From: Hydractinia symbiolongicarpus
Lineage: Eukaryota > Cnidaria > Hydrozoa > Anthoathecata > Hydractiniidae
Direction of reading: 5' to 3'
Length of the DNA stretch: 64,000 nt
Assembly (NCBI RefSeq): GCF_029227915.1
Contig: NC_079880.1
Coordinates: 27,647,501-27,711,500, forward strand
Shown here: one piece after another, positions 22,101 to 34,374 of the stretch
Layout of the letters: each line of letters opens with the position of its first letter
How positions within the stretch are numbered: position 1 is the stretch's first letter
Notes under the pieces: generated by a model
What the model saw: the letters and a program-made list of their open reading frames with translations, nothing else
The model's database searches: none
What the model was told of the DNA's origin: nothing
Program-made: the position numbers and the translations under genes

Positions 22101-23829
22101 ATTAAACTTCTTTTATTCAGCGTCTCATCAAAAATGAAACCAGTTTTGAAAACTACAAGTCTTATGCGTTTTAGTGGTGAAAAAATAATTTAAAAAATCG
22201 TTCTGGAAATGAGTTTACTCACAGGGTACTTTCTTTGTATACATTCGACTATACGGGCCAAGCCCGGGATTTACGGGAAAGCGCGGGTTTTCGTTTGCAG
22301 GCAATTAAACCTCTTTCATTAGGCGTCTCATCAAAAATGAAAACAATTTTGAAAACTACAAGTCTCATGCGTTTTAGTGGTAAAAAAAAAATTAAAAAAT
22401 CGTTCGGGAAATGAGTTTACTCCCTGGGTACTTTCTTTGTACATATTCGACTATACGGGCCAAGCCCGGGATTTACGGGAAATCGTTGGATTTCGTTTGC
22501 CGGCGATTAAACCTCTTTCATTAAGCGTCTCATCAAAAATGAAAACATTTTTGAAAACTGCAAGTCTCATGCGTTTTAGTGGTGAAAAGATAATTTAAAA
22601 AATCGTTTTGGAAATGAGTTTACTCACAGGGTACTTTCTTTGTATACATTCGACTATACGGGCCAAGCCCGAGATTTACGGGAAATCGCGGGTTTTCGTT
22701 TGCCGGCGATTAAACCACTTTTATTCAGCGTCTCATCAAAAATGAAAACATTTTTGAAAACTACAAGTCTCATGCGTTTTAGTGGTAAAAAAAATTTTAA
22801 AAAATCGTTCGGGAATTGAGTTTACTCCCTGTGTACTTTCTTTGTATACATTCGACTATACGGGCCAAGCCCGGGATTTACGGGAAATCGCGGGATTTCG
22901 TTTGCCGGCGATTAAACTTCTATTATTCAGCGTCTCATCAAAAATGAAAACATTTTTGAAAACTACAAGTCTCATGCGTTTTAGTGGTAAAAAAAAATTT
23001 TAAAAAATCGTTCGGGAATTGAGTTTACTCCCTGTGTACTTTCTTTGTATACATTCGACTATACGGGCCAAGCCCGGGATTTACGGGAAATCGCGGGATT
23101 TCGTTTGCCGGCGATTAAACTTCTATTATTCAGCGTCTCATCAAAAATGAAAACATTTTTAAAAACTACAAGTATCATGCGTTTTAGTGGTGAAAAAATA
23201 ATTTAAAAAATCGTTCGGGAAATGAGTTTACTCCCTGGGTACTTTCTTTGTATACTTTTGATTATACGGGCCCAGTCCAGGGTTTACGGGAAATGGCGGG
23301 TTTTCGTTTGCCGGCGATTAAACTTCTTTTATTCAGCGTCTCATCAAAAATGAAAACATTTTTGAAAACAACAAGTCTCATGCGTTTTAGTGGTGAAAAG
23401 AAAATTTAAAAAATCGTTCTGGAAATGAGTTTACTCACAGGGTACTTTCTTTGTATACATTCGACTATACGGGCCAAGCCCGGGATTTACGGGAAAGCGC
23501 GGGTTTTCGTTTGCCGGCGATTAAACCTCTTTCATTAAGCGTCTCATCAAAAATGAAAACAATTTTGAAAACTACAAGTCTCATGCGTTTTAGTGGTAAA
23601 AAAAAATTTAAAAAATCGTTCGGGAAATGAGTTTACTCCCTGGGTACTTTCTTTGTATACTTGTGACTATACGGGCCAAGCCCGGGATTTACGGGAAATC
23701 GCGGGTTTTCGTTTGCCGGCGAGTAAACCTCTTTCATTAAGCGTCTCATCAAAAATGAAAACATTTTTGAAAACTACAAGTCTCATGCGTTTTAGTGGTA
23801 AAAAAAAAATTTAAAAAATCGTTTGGGAA
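16176..23829. repeat. Satellite B zone 1: GGGCCAAGCCCGGG and GGGCCCAGTCCGGGG subclasses
   Basis: About 38 monomers. Nearly all carry CATTCGACTATACGGGCCAAGCCC. A minority (about 19400, 20420, 20830, 22045, 23262) carry TTTTGATTATACGGGCCCAGTCC. The GGGCCGAG core that dominates later is absent before about 24487. Local block copying is visible: the variant ATTGTTCAGCGTCTCATC occurs at about 19270, 20287, 20693 and 21909, at spacings of 5, 2 and 6 monomers. Confidence 0.85.
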
Positions 23830-25857
23830 ATGAGTTTACTCCCTGGGTACTTTCTTTGTATACTTTTGACTATACGGGCCAAGTCCGGGATTTACGGGAA
23901 ATCGCAGGTTTTCGTTTGCCGGCGATTAAACTTCTTTTATTCAGCGCCTCATCAAAAATGAAAACATTTTTGAAAACTACAAGTCTCATGCGTTTTAGTG
24001 GTGAAAAAATAAATTAAAAAATCGTTCGGGAAATGAGTTTACTCCCTGGGTACTTTCTTTGTATACTTTTGACTATACGGGCCAAGCCCGGGATTTACGG
24101 GAAATCGCGGGTTTTCGTTTGCCGGCGATTAAACTTCTTTTATTCAGCGTGTCATCAAAAATAAAAACATATTTAAAAACTACAACTCCTATGCGTTTTA
24201 GTGGTGAAAAAATAATTTCAAAAATCGTTCTGGAAGTGAGTTTACTCACACGGTACTTTCTTTGTATACATTCGACTATACGGGCCAAGCCCGGGATTTA
24301 CGGGAAAGCGCGGGTTTTCGTTTGCCGGCGATTAAACTTCTTTTATTCAGCGTCTCATCAAAAATGAAAACATTTTTAAAAACTACAAGTCTCATGGGCT
24401 TTAGTGGTGAAATAATAATTTAAAAAATCGTTTGGGAAATGCGTTTACTCCCTGGGTACTTTCTTTGTATTCATTCGACTATACGGGCCGAGCCCGGGAT
24501 TTACGGGAAATCGCAGGTTTTCGTTTGACGGCGATTAAACTTCTTTTATTCAGCGTCTCATCAAAAATGAAAACATTTTTGAAAACTACAAGTCCTATGC
24601 GTTTTAGTGGTGAAAAAATAATTTAAAAAATCGTTCTGGAAGTGAGTTTATCCACAGGGTACTTTCTTTGTATACATTTGACTATACGGGCCAAGCCCGG
24701 GATTTACGGGAAATCGCGGGATTTCGTTTGCCGGCGATTAAACATCTTTCATTAAGCGTCTCATCAAAAATGAAAATTTTTTTGAAAACTACAAGTCTCA
24801 TGCGTTTTAGTGGTAAAAAAAAAAATTAAAAAATCGTTCGGGAAATGAGTTTACTCCCTGGGTACTTTCTTTGTATACTTTTGACTATACGGGCCGAGTC
24901 CGGGATTTACGGGAAATCGCAGGTTTTCGTTTGCCGGCGATTAAACTTCTTTTATTCAGCGTCTCATCAAAAATGAAAACATTTTTGAAAACTACAAGTC
25001 TTATGAGTTTTAGTGGTGAAAAAATAAATTAAAAAATCGTTCGGGAAATGAGTTTACTTCCTGGGTACTTTCTTTGTATACATTCGACTATACGGGCCAA
25101 GCCCAGGATTTACGGGAAAGCGCGGGTTTTCGTTTGCCGGCGATTAAACTTCTTTTATTCAGCGTCTCATCAAAAATGAAAACATTTTTGAAAACTACAA
25201 GTCTTATGCGTTTTAGTGGTAAAAAAAAAAATTTAAAAATCGTTCGGGAAATGAGTTTACTCCCTGGGTACTTTCTTTGTATTCATTCGACTATACGGGC
25301 CAAGCCCGGGATTTACAGGAAATCGCGGGATTTCGTTTGCCGGCGATTAAACGTCTTTCATTAAGCGTCTCATAAAAAATGAAAACATTTTTGAAAACTG
25401 CAAGTCTCATGCGTTTTAGTGGTGAAAAGATAATTTAAAAAATCGTTTTGGAAATGAGTTTACTCACAGGGTACTTTCTTTGTATACTTCTGACTATACG
25501 GGCCGAGTCCGGAATTTACGTGAAATCGCAGGTTTTCGTTTGACGGCGATTAAACTTCTTTTATTCAGCGTCTCATCAAAATTGAAAACATTTTTGAAAA
25601 CTACAAGTCCTATGCGTTTTAGTGGTGAAAAAATAATTTAAAAAATCGTTCTGGAAGTGAGTTTACTCACAGGGTACTTTCTTTGTATACATTCGACTAT
25701 ACGGGCCAAGCCCGGGATTTACGGAAATCGCGGGATTTCGTTTGCCGGCGATTAAACATCTTTCATTAAGCGTCTCATCAAAAATGAAAACATTTTTGAA
25801 AACTACAAGTCTCATGCGTTTTAGTGGTAAAAAAATAATTAAAAAATCGTTCGGGAA
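23830..25857. repeat. Satellite B 10-monomer higher-order repeat, copy 1 (2,028 bp)
   Basis: Ten monomers repeated at once in tandem at an offset of 2,028 bp. Two differences were found by eye: C24251 against G26279 and A25513 against G27541. Shared private variants include CAGCGCCTCATC, AGCGTGTCATC, GAAAATTTTTTTG and GTATTCATTCG. Confidence 0.9.
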
Positions 25858-27885
25858 ATGAGTTTACTCCCTGGGTACTTTCTTTGTATACTTTTGACTA
25901 TACGGGCCAAGTCCGGGATTTACGGGAAATCGCAGGTTTTCGTTTGCCGGCGATTAAACTTCTTTTATTCAGCGCCTCATCAAAAATGAAAACATTTTTG
26001 AAAACTACAAGTCTCATGCGTTTTAGTGGTGAAAAAATAAATTAAAAAATCGTTCGGGAAATGAGTTTACTCCCTGGGTACTTTCTTTGTATACTTTTGA
26101 CTATACGGGCCAAGCCCGGGATTTACGGGAAATCGCGGGTTTTCGTTTGCCGGCGATTAAACTTCTTTTATTCAGCGTGTCATCAAAAATAAAAACATAT
26201 TTAAAAACTACAACTCCTATGCGTTTTAGTGGTGAAAAAATAATTTCAAAAATCGTTCTGGAAGTGAGTTTACTCACAGGGTACTTTCTTTGTATACATT
26301 CGACTATACGGGCCAAGCCCGGGATTTACGGGAAAGCGCGGGTTTTCGTTTGCCGGCGATTAAACTTCTTTTATTCAGCGTCTCATCAAAAATGAAAACA
26401 TTTTTAAAAACTACAAGTCTCATGGGCTTTAGTGGTGAAATAATAATTTAAAAAATCGTTTGGGAAATGCGTTTACTCCCTGGGTACTTTCTTTGTATTC
26501 ATTCGACTATACGGGCCGAGCCCGGGATTTACGGGAAATCGCAGGTTTTCGTTTGACGGCGATTAAACTTCTTTTATTCAGCGTCTCATCAAAAATGAAA
26601 ACATTTTTGAAAACTACAAGTCCTATGCGTTTTAGTGGTGAAAAAATAATTTAAAAAATCGTTCTGGAAGTGAGTTTATCCACAGGGTACTTTCTTTGTA
26701 TACATTTGACTATACGGGCCAAGCCCGGGATTTACGGGAAATCGCGGGATTTCGTTTGCCGGCGATTAAACATCTTTCATTAAGCGTCTCATCAAAAATG
26801 AAAATTTTTTTGAAAACTACAAGTCTCATGCGTTTTAGTGGTAAAAAAAAAAATTAAAAAATCGTTCGGGAAATGAGTTTACTCCCTGGGTACTTTCTTT
26901 GTATACTTTTGACTATACGGGCCGAGTCCGGGATTTACGGGAAATCGCAGGTTTTCGTTTGCCGGCGATTAAACTTCTTTTATTCAGCGTCTCATCAAAA
27001 ATGAAAACATTTTTGAAAACTACAAGTCTTATGAGTTTTAGTGGTGAAAAAATAAATTAAAAAATCGTTCGGGAAATGAGTTTACTTCCTGGGTACTTTC
27101 TTTGTATACATTCGACTATACGGGCCAAGCCCAGGATTTACGGGAAAGCGCGGGTTTTCGTTTGCCGGCGATTAAACTTCTTTTATTCAGCGTCTCATCA
27201 AAAATGAAAACATTTTTGAAAACTACAAGTCTTATGCGTTTTAGTGGTAAAAAAAAAAATTTAAAAATCGTTCGGGAAATGAGTTTACTCCCTGGGTACT
27301 TTCTTTGTATTCATTCGACTATACGGGCCAAGCCCGGGATTTACAGGAAATCGCGGGATTTCGTTTGCCGGCGATTAAACGTCTTTCATTAAGCGTCTCA
27401 TAAAAAATGAAAACATTTTTGAAAACTGCAAGTCTCATGCGTTTTAGTGGTGAAAAGATAATTTAAAAAATCGTTTTGGAAATGAGTTTACTCACAGGGT
27501 ACTTTCTTTGTATACTTCTGACTATACGGGCCGAGTCCGGGATTTACGTGAAATCGCAGGTTTTCGTTTGACGGCGATTAAACTTCTTTTATTCAGCGTC
27601 TCATCAAAATTGAAAACATTTTTGAAAACTACAAGTCCTATGCGTTTTAGTGGTGAAAAAATAATTTAAAAAATCGTTCTGGAAGTGAGTTTACTCACAG
27701 GGTACTTTCTTTGTATACATTCGACTATACGGGCCAAGCCCGGGATTTACGGAAATCGCGGGATTTCGTTTGCCGGCGATTAAACATCTTTCATTAAGCG
27801 TCTCATCAAAAATGAAAACATTTTTGAAAACTACAAGTCTCATGCGTTTTAGTGGTAAAAAAATAATTAAAAAATCGTTCGGGAA
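25858..27885. repeat. Satellite B 10-monomer higher-order repeat, copy 2 (2,028 bp)
   Basis: Direct tandem copy of 23830-25857. It ends at about 27885, where the next monomer no longer follows the copy-1 order. Confidence 0.9.
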
Positions 27886-30519
27886 ATGAGTTTACTCCCT
27901 GGGTACTTTCTTTGTATACTTTTGACTATACGGGCCGAGTCCGGGATTTACGGGAAATCGCGGGTTTTTGTTTGCCGGCGATTAAACTTCTTTTATTCAG
28001 CGTCTCATCAAAAATGAAAACATTTTTGAAAACTACAAGTCTCATGAGTTTTAGTGGTGAAAAAATAAATTAAAAAATCGTTCGGGAAATGAGTTTACTT
28101 CCTGGGTACTTTCTTTGTATACATTTGACTATACGGGCCAAGCCCGGGATTTACAGGAAATCGCGGGATTTCGTTTGCCGGCGATTAAACGTCTTTCATT
28201 AAGCGTCTCATCAAAAATGAAAACATTTTTGAAAACTGCAAGTTTCATGCTTTTTAGTGGTGAAAAGATAATTTAAAAAATCGTTTTGGAAATGAGTTTA
28301 CTCACAGGGTACTTTCTTTGTATACTTTTGACTATACGGCCCGAGTCCGGGATTTGCGGGAAATCGCAGGTTTTCGTTTGCCGGCGATTAAACTTCTTTT
28401 ATTCAGCGTCTCATCAAAAATGAAAACATTTTTGAAAACTACAAGTCTCATGCGTTTTAGTGGTAAAAAAAAAATAAATTAAAAAAGTCGTTCGGGAAAT
28501 GAGTTTACTCCCTGGGTACTTTCTTTGTATACATTCGACTATACGGGCCAAGCCCGGGATTTACGGGAAATCGCGGGATTTCGTTTGCCGGCGATTAAAC
28601 CTCTTTCATTAAGCGTCTCATCAAAAATGAAATCATTTTTGAAAACTGCAAGTCTCATGCGTTTTAGTGGTGAAAAGATAATTTAAAAAATCGTTTTGGA
28701 AATGAGTTTACTCACAGGGTACTTTCTTTGTAAACATTCGACTATACGGGCCAAGCCCGGGATTTACGGGAAATCGCGGGTTTTCGTTTGCCGGCGATTA
28801 AACCACTTTCATTAAGCGTCTCATCAAAAATGAAAACATTTTTGTAAACTACAAGTCTCATGCGTTTTAGTGGTAAAAAATAATTTAAAAAATCGTTCGG
28901 GAAATGAGTTTACTCCCTGGGTACTTTCTTTGTATACTTTTGACTATACGGGCCGATTCCGGATTTACGGGAAGTCGCGGGTTTTCGTTTGCCGGCTATT
29001 AAACTTCTTTTATTCAGCGTCTCATCAAAAATGAAAACATTTTTAAAAACTACAAGTCTCATGGCCTTTACTGGTGAAATAATAATTTAAAAAATCGTTC
29101 GGGAATCGAGTTTACTCCCTGGGTACTTTCTTTGTATTCATTCGACTATACGGGCCAAGCCCGGGATTTACAGGAAATCGCGGGATTTCGTTTGCCGGCG
29201 ATTAAACGTCTTTCATTAAGCGTCTCATCAAAAATGAAAACATTTTTGAAAACTGCAAGTCTCATGCGTTTTAGTAGTGAAAAGATAATTTAAAAAATCG
29301 TTTTGGAAATGAGTTTACTCACAGGGTACTTTCTTTGTATACTTTTGACTATACGGGCCGAGTCCGGGATTTACGGGAAATCGCAGGTTTTCGTTTGCCG
29401 GCGATTAAACTTCTTTTATTCAGCGTCTCATCAAAAATGAAAACATTTTTGAAAACTACAAGTCTCATGCGTTTTAGTGGTAAAAAAAAAAAAAATTAAA
29501 AAAGTCGTTCGGGAAAAGAGTTTACTCCCTGGGTACTTTCTTTGTATACATTCGACTATACGGACCAAGCCCGGGATTTACGGGAAATCGCGGGATTTCG
29601 TTTGCCGGCGATTAAACCTCTTTCATTAAGCGTCTCATCAAAAATGAAAACATTTTTGAAAACTGCAAGTCTCATGCGTTTTAGTGGTAAAAAATAATTT
29701 AAAAAATCGTTCGGGAAATGAGTTTACTCCCTGGGTACTTTCTTTGTATACTTTTGACTATACGGGCCGCTTCCGGATTTACGGGAAGTCGCGGGTTTTC
29801 GTTTGCCGGCGATTAAACTTCTTTTATTCAGCGTCTCGTCAAAAATGAAAACATTTTTAAAAACTACAACTCTCATGGCCTTTAGTGGTGAAATAATAAT
29901 TTAAAAAATCGTTCAGGAATCGAGTTTACTCCCTGGGTACTTTCTTCGTATACTTTTGACTATACGGGCCGAGTCCGGATTTACGGGAAGTCGCGGGTTT
30001 TCGTTTGCCGGCGATTAAACTTGTTTTATTCCGCGTCTCATCAAAAATGAAAACATTTTTAAAAACTACAAGTCTCATGGGCTTTAGTGGTAAAATAATA
30101 ATTTAAAAAATCGTTCGGGAAATGAGTTTACACCCTGGGTACTCCGATTCCGGATTTACGGGAAGTCGCGGGTTTTCGTTTGCCGGCGATTAAACTTCTT
30201 TTATTCAGCGTCTCATCAAAAATGAAAATATTTTTAAAAACTACAAGTCTCATGGCCTTTAGTGGTGAAATAATAATTTAAAAAATCGTTCGGGAATCGA
30301 GTTTACTTCCTGGGTACTTTCTTTGTATACTTTTGACTATACGGGCCGAGTCCGGATTTACGGGAAGTCGCGGGTTTTCGTTTGCCGGCGATTAAACTTG
30401 TTTTATTCAGCGTCTTATCAAAAATGAAAACATTTTTAAAAACTACAAGTCCTATGCGTTTTAGTGGTGAAAAAATAATTTAAAAAATCGTTCTGGAAGT
30501 GAGTTTACTCACAGGGTAC
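27886..30519. repeat. Satellite B mixed-subclass segment
   Basis: About 13 monomers, mainly the CGAGTCCGGG and CAAGCCCGGG cores with the first CGATTCCGG cores (about 28953). At about 30140 a monomer has lost roughly 35 bp between GGGTACT and CCGATTCC, the TTCTTTGTATACTTTTGACTATACGGG part, the largest internal deletion noticed in this array. Nothing else is seen here. Confidence 0.75.
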
Positions 30520-32168
30520 TTTCTTTGTATACATTCGACTATACGGGCCAAGCCCGGGATTTACGGAAATCGCGGGATTTCGTTTGCCGGCAATTAAACA
30601 TCTTTCATTAAGCGTCTTATCAAAAATGAAAACATTTTTGAAAACTACAAGTCTCATGCGTTTTAGTGGTAAAAAAAAAAATTAAAAAGTCGTTCGGGAA
30701 ATGAGTTTACTTCCTGGGTACTTTCTTTGTATACATTCGACTATATGGGCCAAGCCCGGGATTTACGGGAAAGCGCGGGTTTTCGTTTGCCGGCGAATAA
30801 ACTTCTTTTATTCAGCGTCTCATCAAAAATGAAAACATTTTTGAAAACTACAAATCTTATGCGTTTTAGTGGTAAAAAAAAATTTTAAAAATCGTTCGGG
30901 AAAGGAGTTTACTCCCTGGGTACTTTCTTTGTATTCATTCGACTATACGGGCCAAGCCCGGGATTTACAGGAAATCGCGGGATTTCGTTTGCCGGCGATT
31001 GAACGTCTTTCATTAAGCGTCTCATCAAAAATGAAAAGATTTTTGAAAACTGCAAGTCTCATGCGTTTTAGTGGTGAAAAGATAATTTAAAAAATCGTTT
31101 TGGAAATGAGTTTACTCACAGGGTACTTTCTTTGTATACTTTTGACTATACGGGCCGAGTCCGGGATTTACGGGAAATCGCAGGTTTTCGTTTGCCGGCG
31201 ATTAAACTTCTTTTATTCAGCGTCTCATCAAAAATGAAAACATTTTTGAAAACTACAAGTCTCATGCGTTTTAGTGGTAAAAAAAAAAAAAATTAAAAAA
31301 GTCGTTCGGGAAATGAGTTTACTCCCTGGGTACTTTCTTTGTATACATTCGATTATACGGGCCAAGCCCGGGATTTACGGGAAATCGCGGGATTTCGTTT
31401 GCCGGCGATTAAACCTCTTTCATTAAGCGTCTCATCAAAAATGAAAACATTTTTGAAAACTGCAAGTCTCATGCGTTTTAGTGGTGAAAAGATAATTTAA
31501 AAAATCGTTTTGGAAATGAGTTTACTCACAGGGTACTTTCTTTGTATACATTCGACTATACGGGCCAAGCCCGGGATTTACGGGAAATCGCGGGTTTTCG
31601 TTTGCCGGCGATTAAACCACTTTCATTAAGCGTCTCATCAAAAATGAAAACATTTTTAAAAACTACAAGTCTCATGGCCTTTAGTGGTGAAATAATAATT
31701 TAAAAAATCGTTCGGGAATCGAGTTTACTCCCTGGGTACTTTCTTCGTATACTTTTGACTATACGGGCCGAGTCCGGATTTACGGGAAGTCGCGGCTTTT
31801 CGTTTGCCGGCGATTAAACTTGTTTTATTCAGCGTCTCATCAAAAATGAAAAAATTTTTAAAAACTACAAGTCTCATGGGCTTTAGTGGTGAAATAATAA
31901 TTTAAAAAATCGTTCGGGAAATGAGTTTACACCCTGGGTACTTTCTTTGTATACTTTTGACTATACAGGCCGAGTCCGGGATTTACGGGAAGTCGCGGGT
32001 TTTCGTTTGCCGGCGATTAAACCACTTTCATTAAGCGTCTCATCAAAAATGAAAACATTTCTGTAAACTACAAGTCTCATGCGTTTTAGTGGTGAAAAAT
32101 AATTTAAAAAATCGTTCGGGAAATGAGTTTACTCCCTGGGTACTTTCTTTGTATACTTTTGACTATAC

Positions 32169-32179
32169 GGGCCGATTCC
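32169..32179 (+). promoter_or_regulatory. Representative Pol III B-box-like string, CGATTCC subclass
   Basis: GGGCCGATTCC is closest of all subclasses to the tRNA-type GGTTCGATTCC. The flanking bases can form four of the five T-arm stem pairs. No full tRNA fold is present. Activity is untested. Confidence 0.3.
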
Positions 32180-34184
32180 GGATTTACGGGAAGTCGCGGG
32201 TTTTCGTTTGCCGGCGATTAAACTTCTTTTATTCAGCGTCTCATCAAAAATGAAAACATTTTTAAAAACTACAAGTCTCATGGCCTTTAGTGGTGAAATA
32301 ATAATTTAAAAAATCGTTCGGGAATCGAGTTTACTCCCTGGGTACTTTGTTTGTATACTTTTGACTATACGGGCGGAGTCCGGATTTACGGGAAGTCGCG
32401 GGTTTTCGTTTGCCGGCGATTAAACTTATTTTATTCAGCGTCTCATCAAAAATGAAAACATTTTTAAAAACTACAAGTCTCATGGGCTTCAGTGGTGAAA
32501 TAATAATTTAAAAAATCGTTCGGGAAATGAGTTTACACCCTGGGTACTTTCTTTGTATACTTTTGACTATACGGGCCGAGTCCGGGATTTACGGGAAGTC
32601 GCGGGTTTTCGTTTGCCGGCGATTAAACCACTTTCATTAAGCGTCTCATCAAAAATGAAAACATTTCTGTAAACTACAAGTCTCATGCGTTTTAGTGGTG
32701 AAAAATAATTTAAAAAATCGTTCGGGAAATGAGTTTACTCCCTGGGTACTTTCTTTGTATACTTTTGACTATACGGGCCGATTCCGGATTTACGGGAAGT
32801 CGCGGGTTTTCGTTTGCCGGCGATTAAACTTCTTTTATTCAGCGTCTCATCAAAAATGAAAACATTTTTAAAAACTACAAGTCTCATGGCCTTTAGTGGT
32901 GAAATAATAAATTAAAAAATCGTTCCGGAATCGAGTTTACTCCCTGGGTACTTTCTTCGCATACTTTTGACTATACGGGCCGAGTCCGGATTTACGGGAA
33001 GTCGCGGGTTTTCGTTTGCCGGCGATTAAACTTTTTTTATTCAGCGTCTCATCAAAAATGAAAACATTTTTGAAAACTACAAGTCTTATGCGTTTTAGTG
33101 GTAAAAAAAAAATTTAAAAATCGTTCGGGAAATGAGTTTACTCCCTGGGTACTTTCTTTGTATTCATTCGACTATACGGGCCAAGCCCAGGATTTACAGG
33201 AAATCGCGGGATTTCGTTTGCCGGCGATTAAACGTCTTTCATTAAGCGTCTCATCAAAAATGAAAACATTTTTGAAAACTGCAAGTCTCATGCGTTTTAG
33301 TGGTGAAAAGATAATTTAAAAAATCGTTTTGGAAATGAGTTTACTCACAGGGTACTTTCTTTGTATACTTTTGACTATACGGGCCGAGTCCGGGATTTAC
33401 GGGAAATCGCAGGTTTTCGTTTGCCGGCGATTAAACTTCTTTTATTCAGCGTCTCATCAAAAATGAAAACATTTTTGAAAACTACAAGTCTCATGAGTTT
33501 TAGTGGTGAAAAAATAAATTAAAAAATCGTTCGGGAAATGAGTTTACTTCCTGGGTACTTTCTTTGTATACATTCGACTAAACAGGCCAAGCCCGGGATT
33601 TACGGGAAAGCGCGGGTTTTCGTTTGCCGGCGATTAAACTTCTTTTATTCAGCGTCTCATCAAAAATGAAAACATTTTTGAAAACTACAAGTCTTATGCG
33701 TTTTAGTGGTAAAAAAAAATTTTAAAAATCGTTCGGGAAATGAGTTTACTTCCTGGGTACTTTCTTTGTATTCATTCGACTATACGGGCCAAGCCCGGGA
33801 TTTACAGGAAATCGCGGGATTTCGTTTGCCGGCGATTAAACGTCTTTCATTAAGCGTCTCATCAAAAATGAAAACATTTTTGAAAACTGCAAGTCTCATG
33901 CGTTTTAGTGGTGAAAAGATAATTTAAAAAATTGTTTTGGAAATGAGTTTACTCACAGGGTACTTTCTTTGTATACTTTTGTCTATACGGGTCGAGTCCG
34001 GGATTTACGGGAAATCGCAGGTTTTCGTTTGCCGGCGATTAAACTTCTTTTATTCAGCGTCTCATCAAAAATGAAAACATTTTTGAAAACTACAAGTCTC
34101 ATGCGTTTTAGTGGTAAAAAAAAAAAAAATTAAAAAAGTCGTTCGGGAAATGAGTTTACTCCCTGGGTACTTTCTTTGTATACA

Positions 34185-34198
34185 TTCGACTATACGGG
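34185..34198 (+). other. Representative near-miss CENP-B-box string (TTCG-N6-CGGG)
   Basis: TTCGACTATACGGG holds both essential tetramers of the mammalian CENP-B box (TTCG and CGGG) in the right order. The spacer is 6 nt against 7 in the consensus TTCGNNNNANNCGGG. It is present in CATTCGACTATACGGG monomers and lost in TTTTGACTATACGGG monomers. Confidence 0.35.
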
Positions 34199-34207
34199 CC
34201 AAGCCCG
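34195..34207. other. Representative satellite B hairpin CGGGC-CAA-GCCCG
   Basis: A perfect 5-bp stem with a 3-nt loop in the CAAGCCCG subclass. In the CGAGTCCG subclass the same stem has CGGGC facing GTCCG, so one G-C pair becomes a G-T wobble. In the CGATTCCG subclass it is broken further. Function unknown. Confidence 0.55.
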
Positions 34208-34374
34208 GGATTTACGGGAAATCGCGGGATTTCGTTTGCCGGCGATTAAACCTCTTTCATTAAGCGTCTCATCAAAAATGAAAACATTTTTGAAAACTGC
34301 AAGTCTCATGCGTTTTAGTGGTGAAAAGATAATTTAAAAAATCGTTTTGGAAATGAGTTTACTCACAGGGTACT

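Larger units (their letters stand above)
30520..34374. repeat. Satellite B long higher-order repeat, copy 1 (19 monomers, about 3.85 kb)
   Basis: The order of monomer subclasses matches the next 4 kb. The first third matches at an offset of 3,854 bp (for example GGCAATTAAACATC at about 30589 and 34443). After about 31650 the offset is 4,055 bp (TTCTTCGTATAC at about 31741 and 35796; GTCTATACGGGTCGAGTCC at about 33980 and 38035). Confidence 0.85.
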
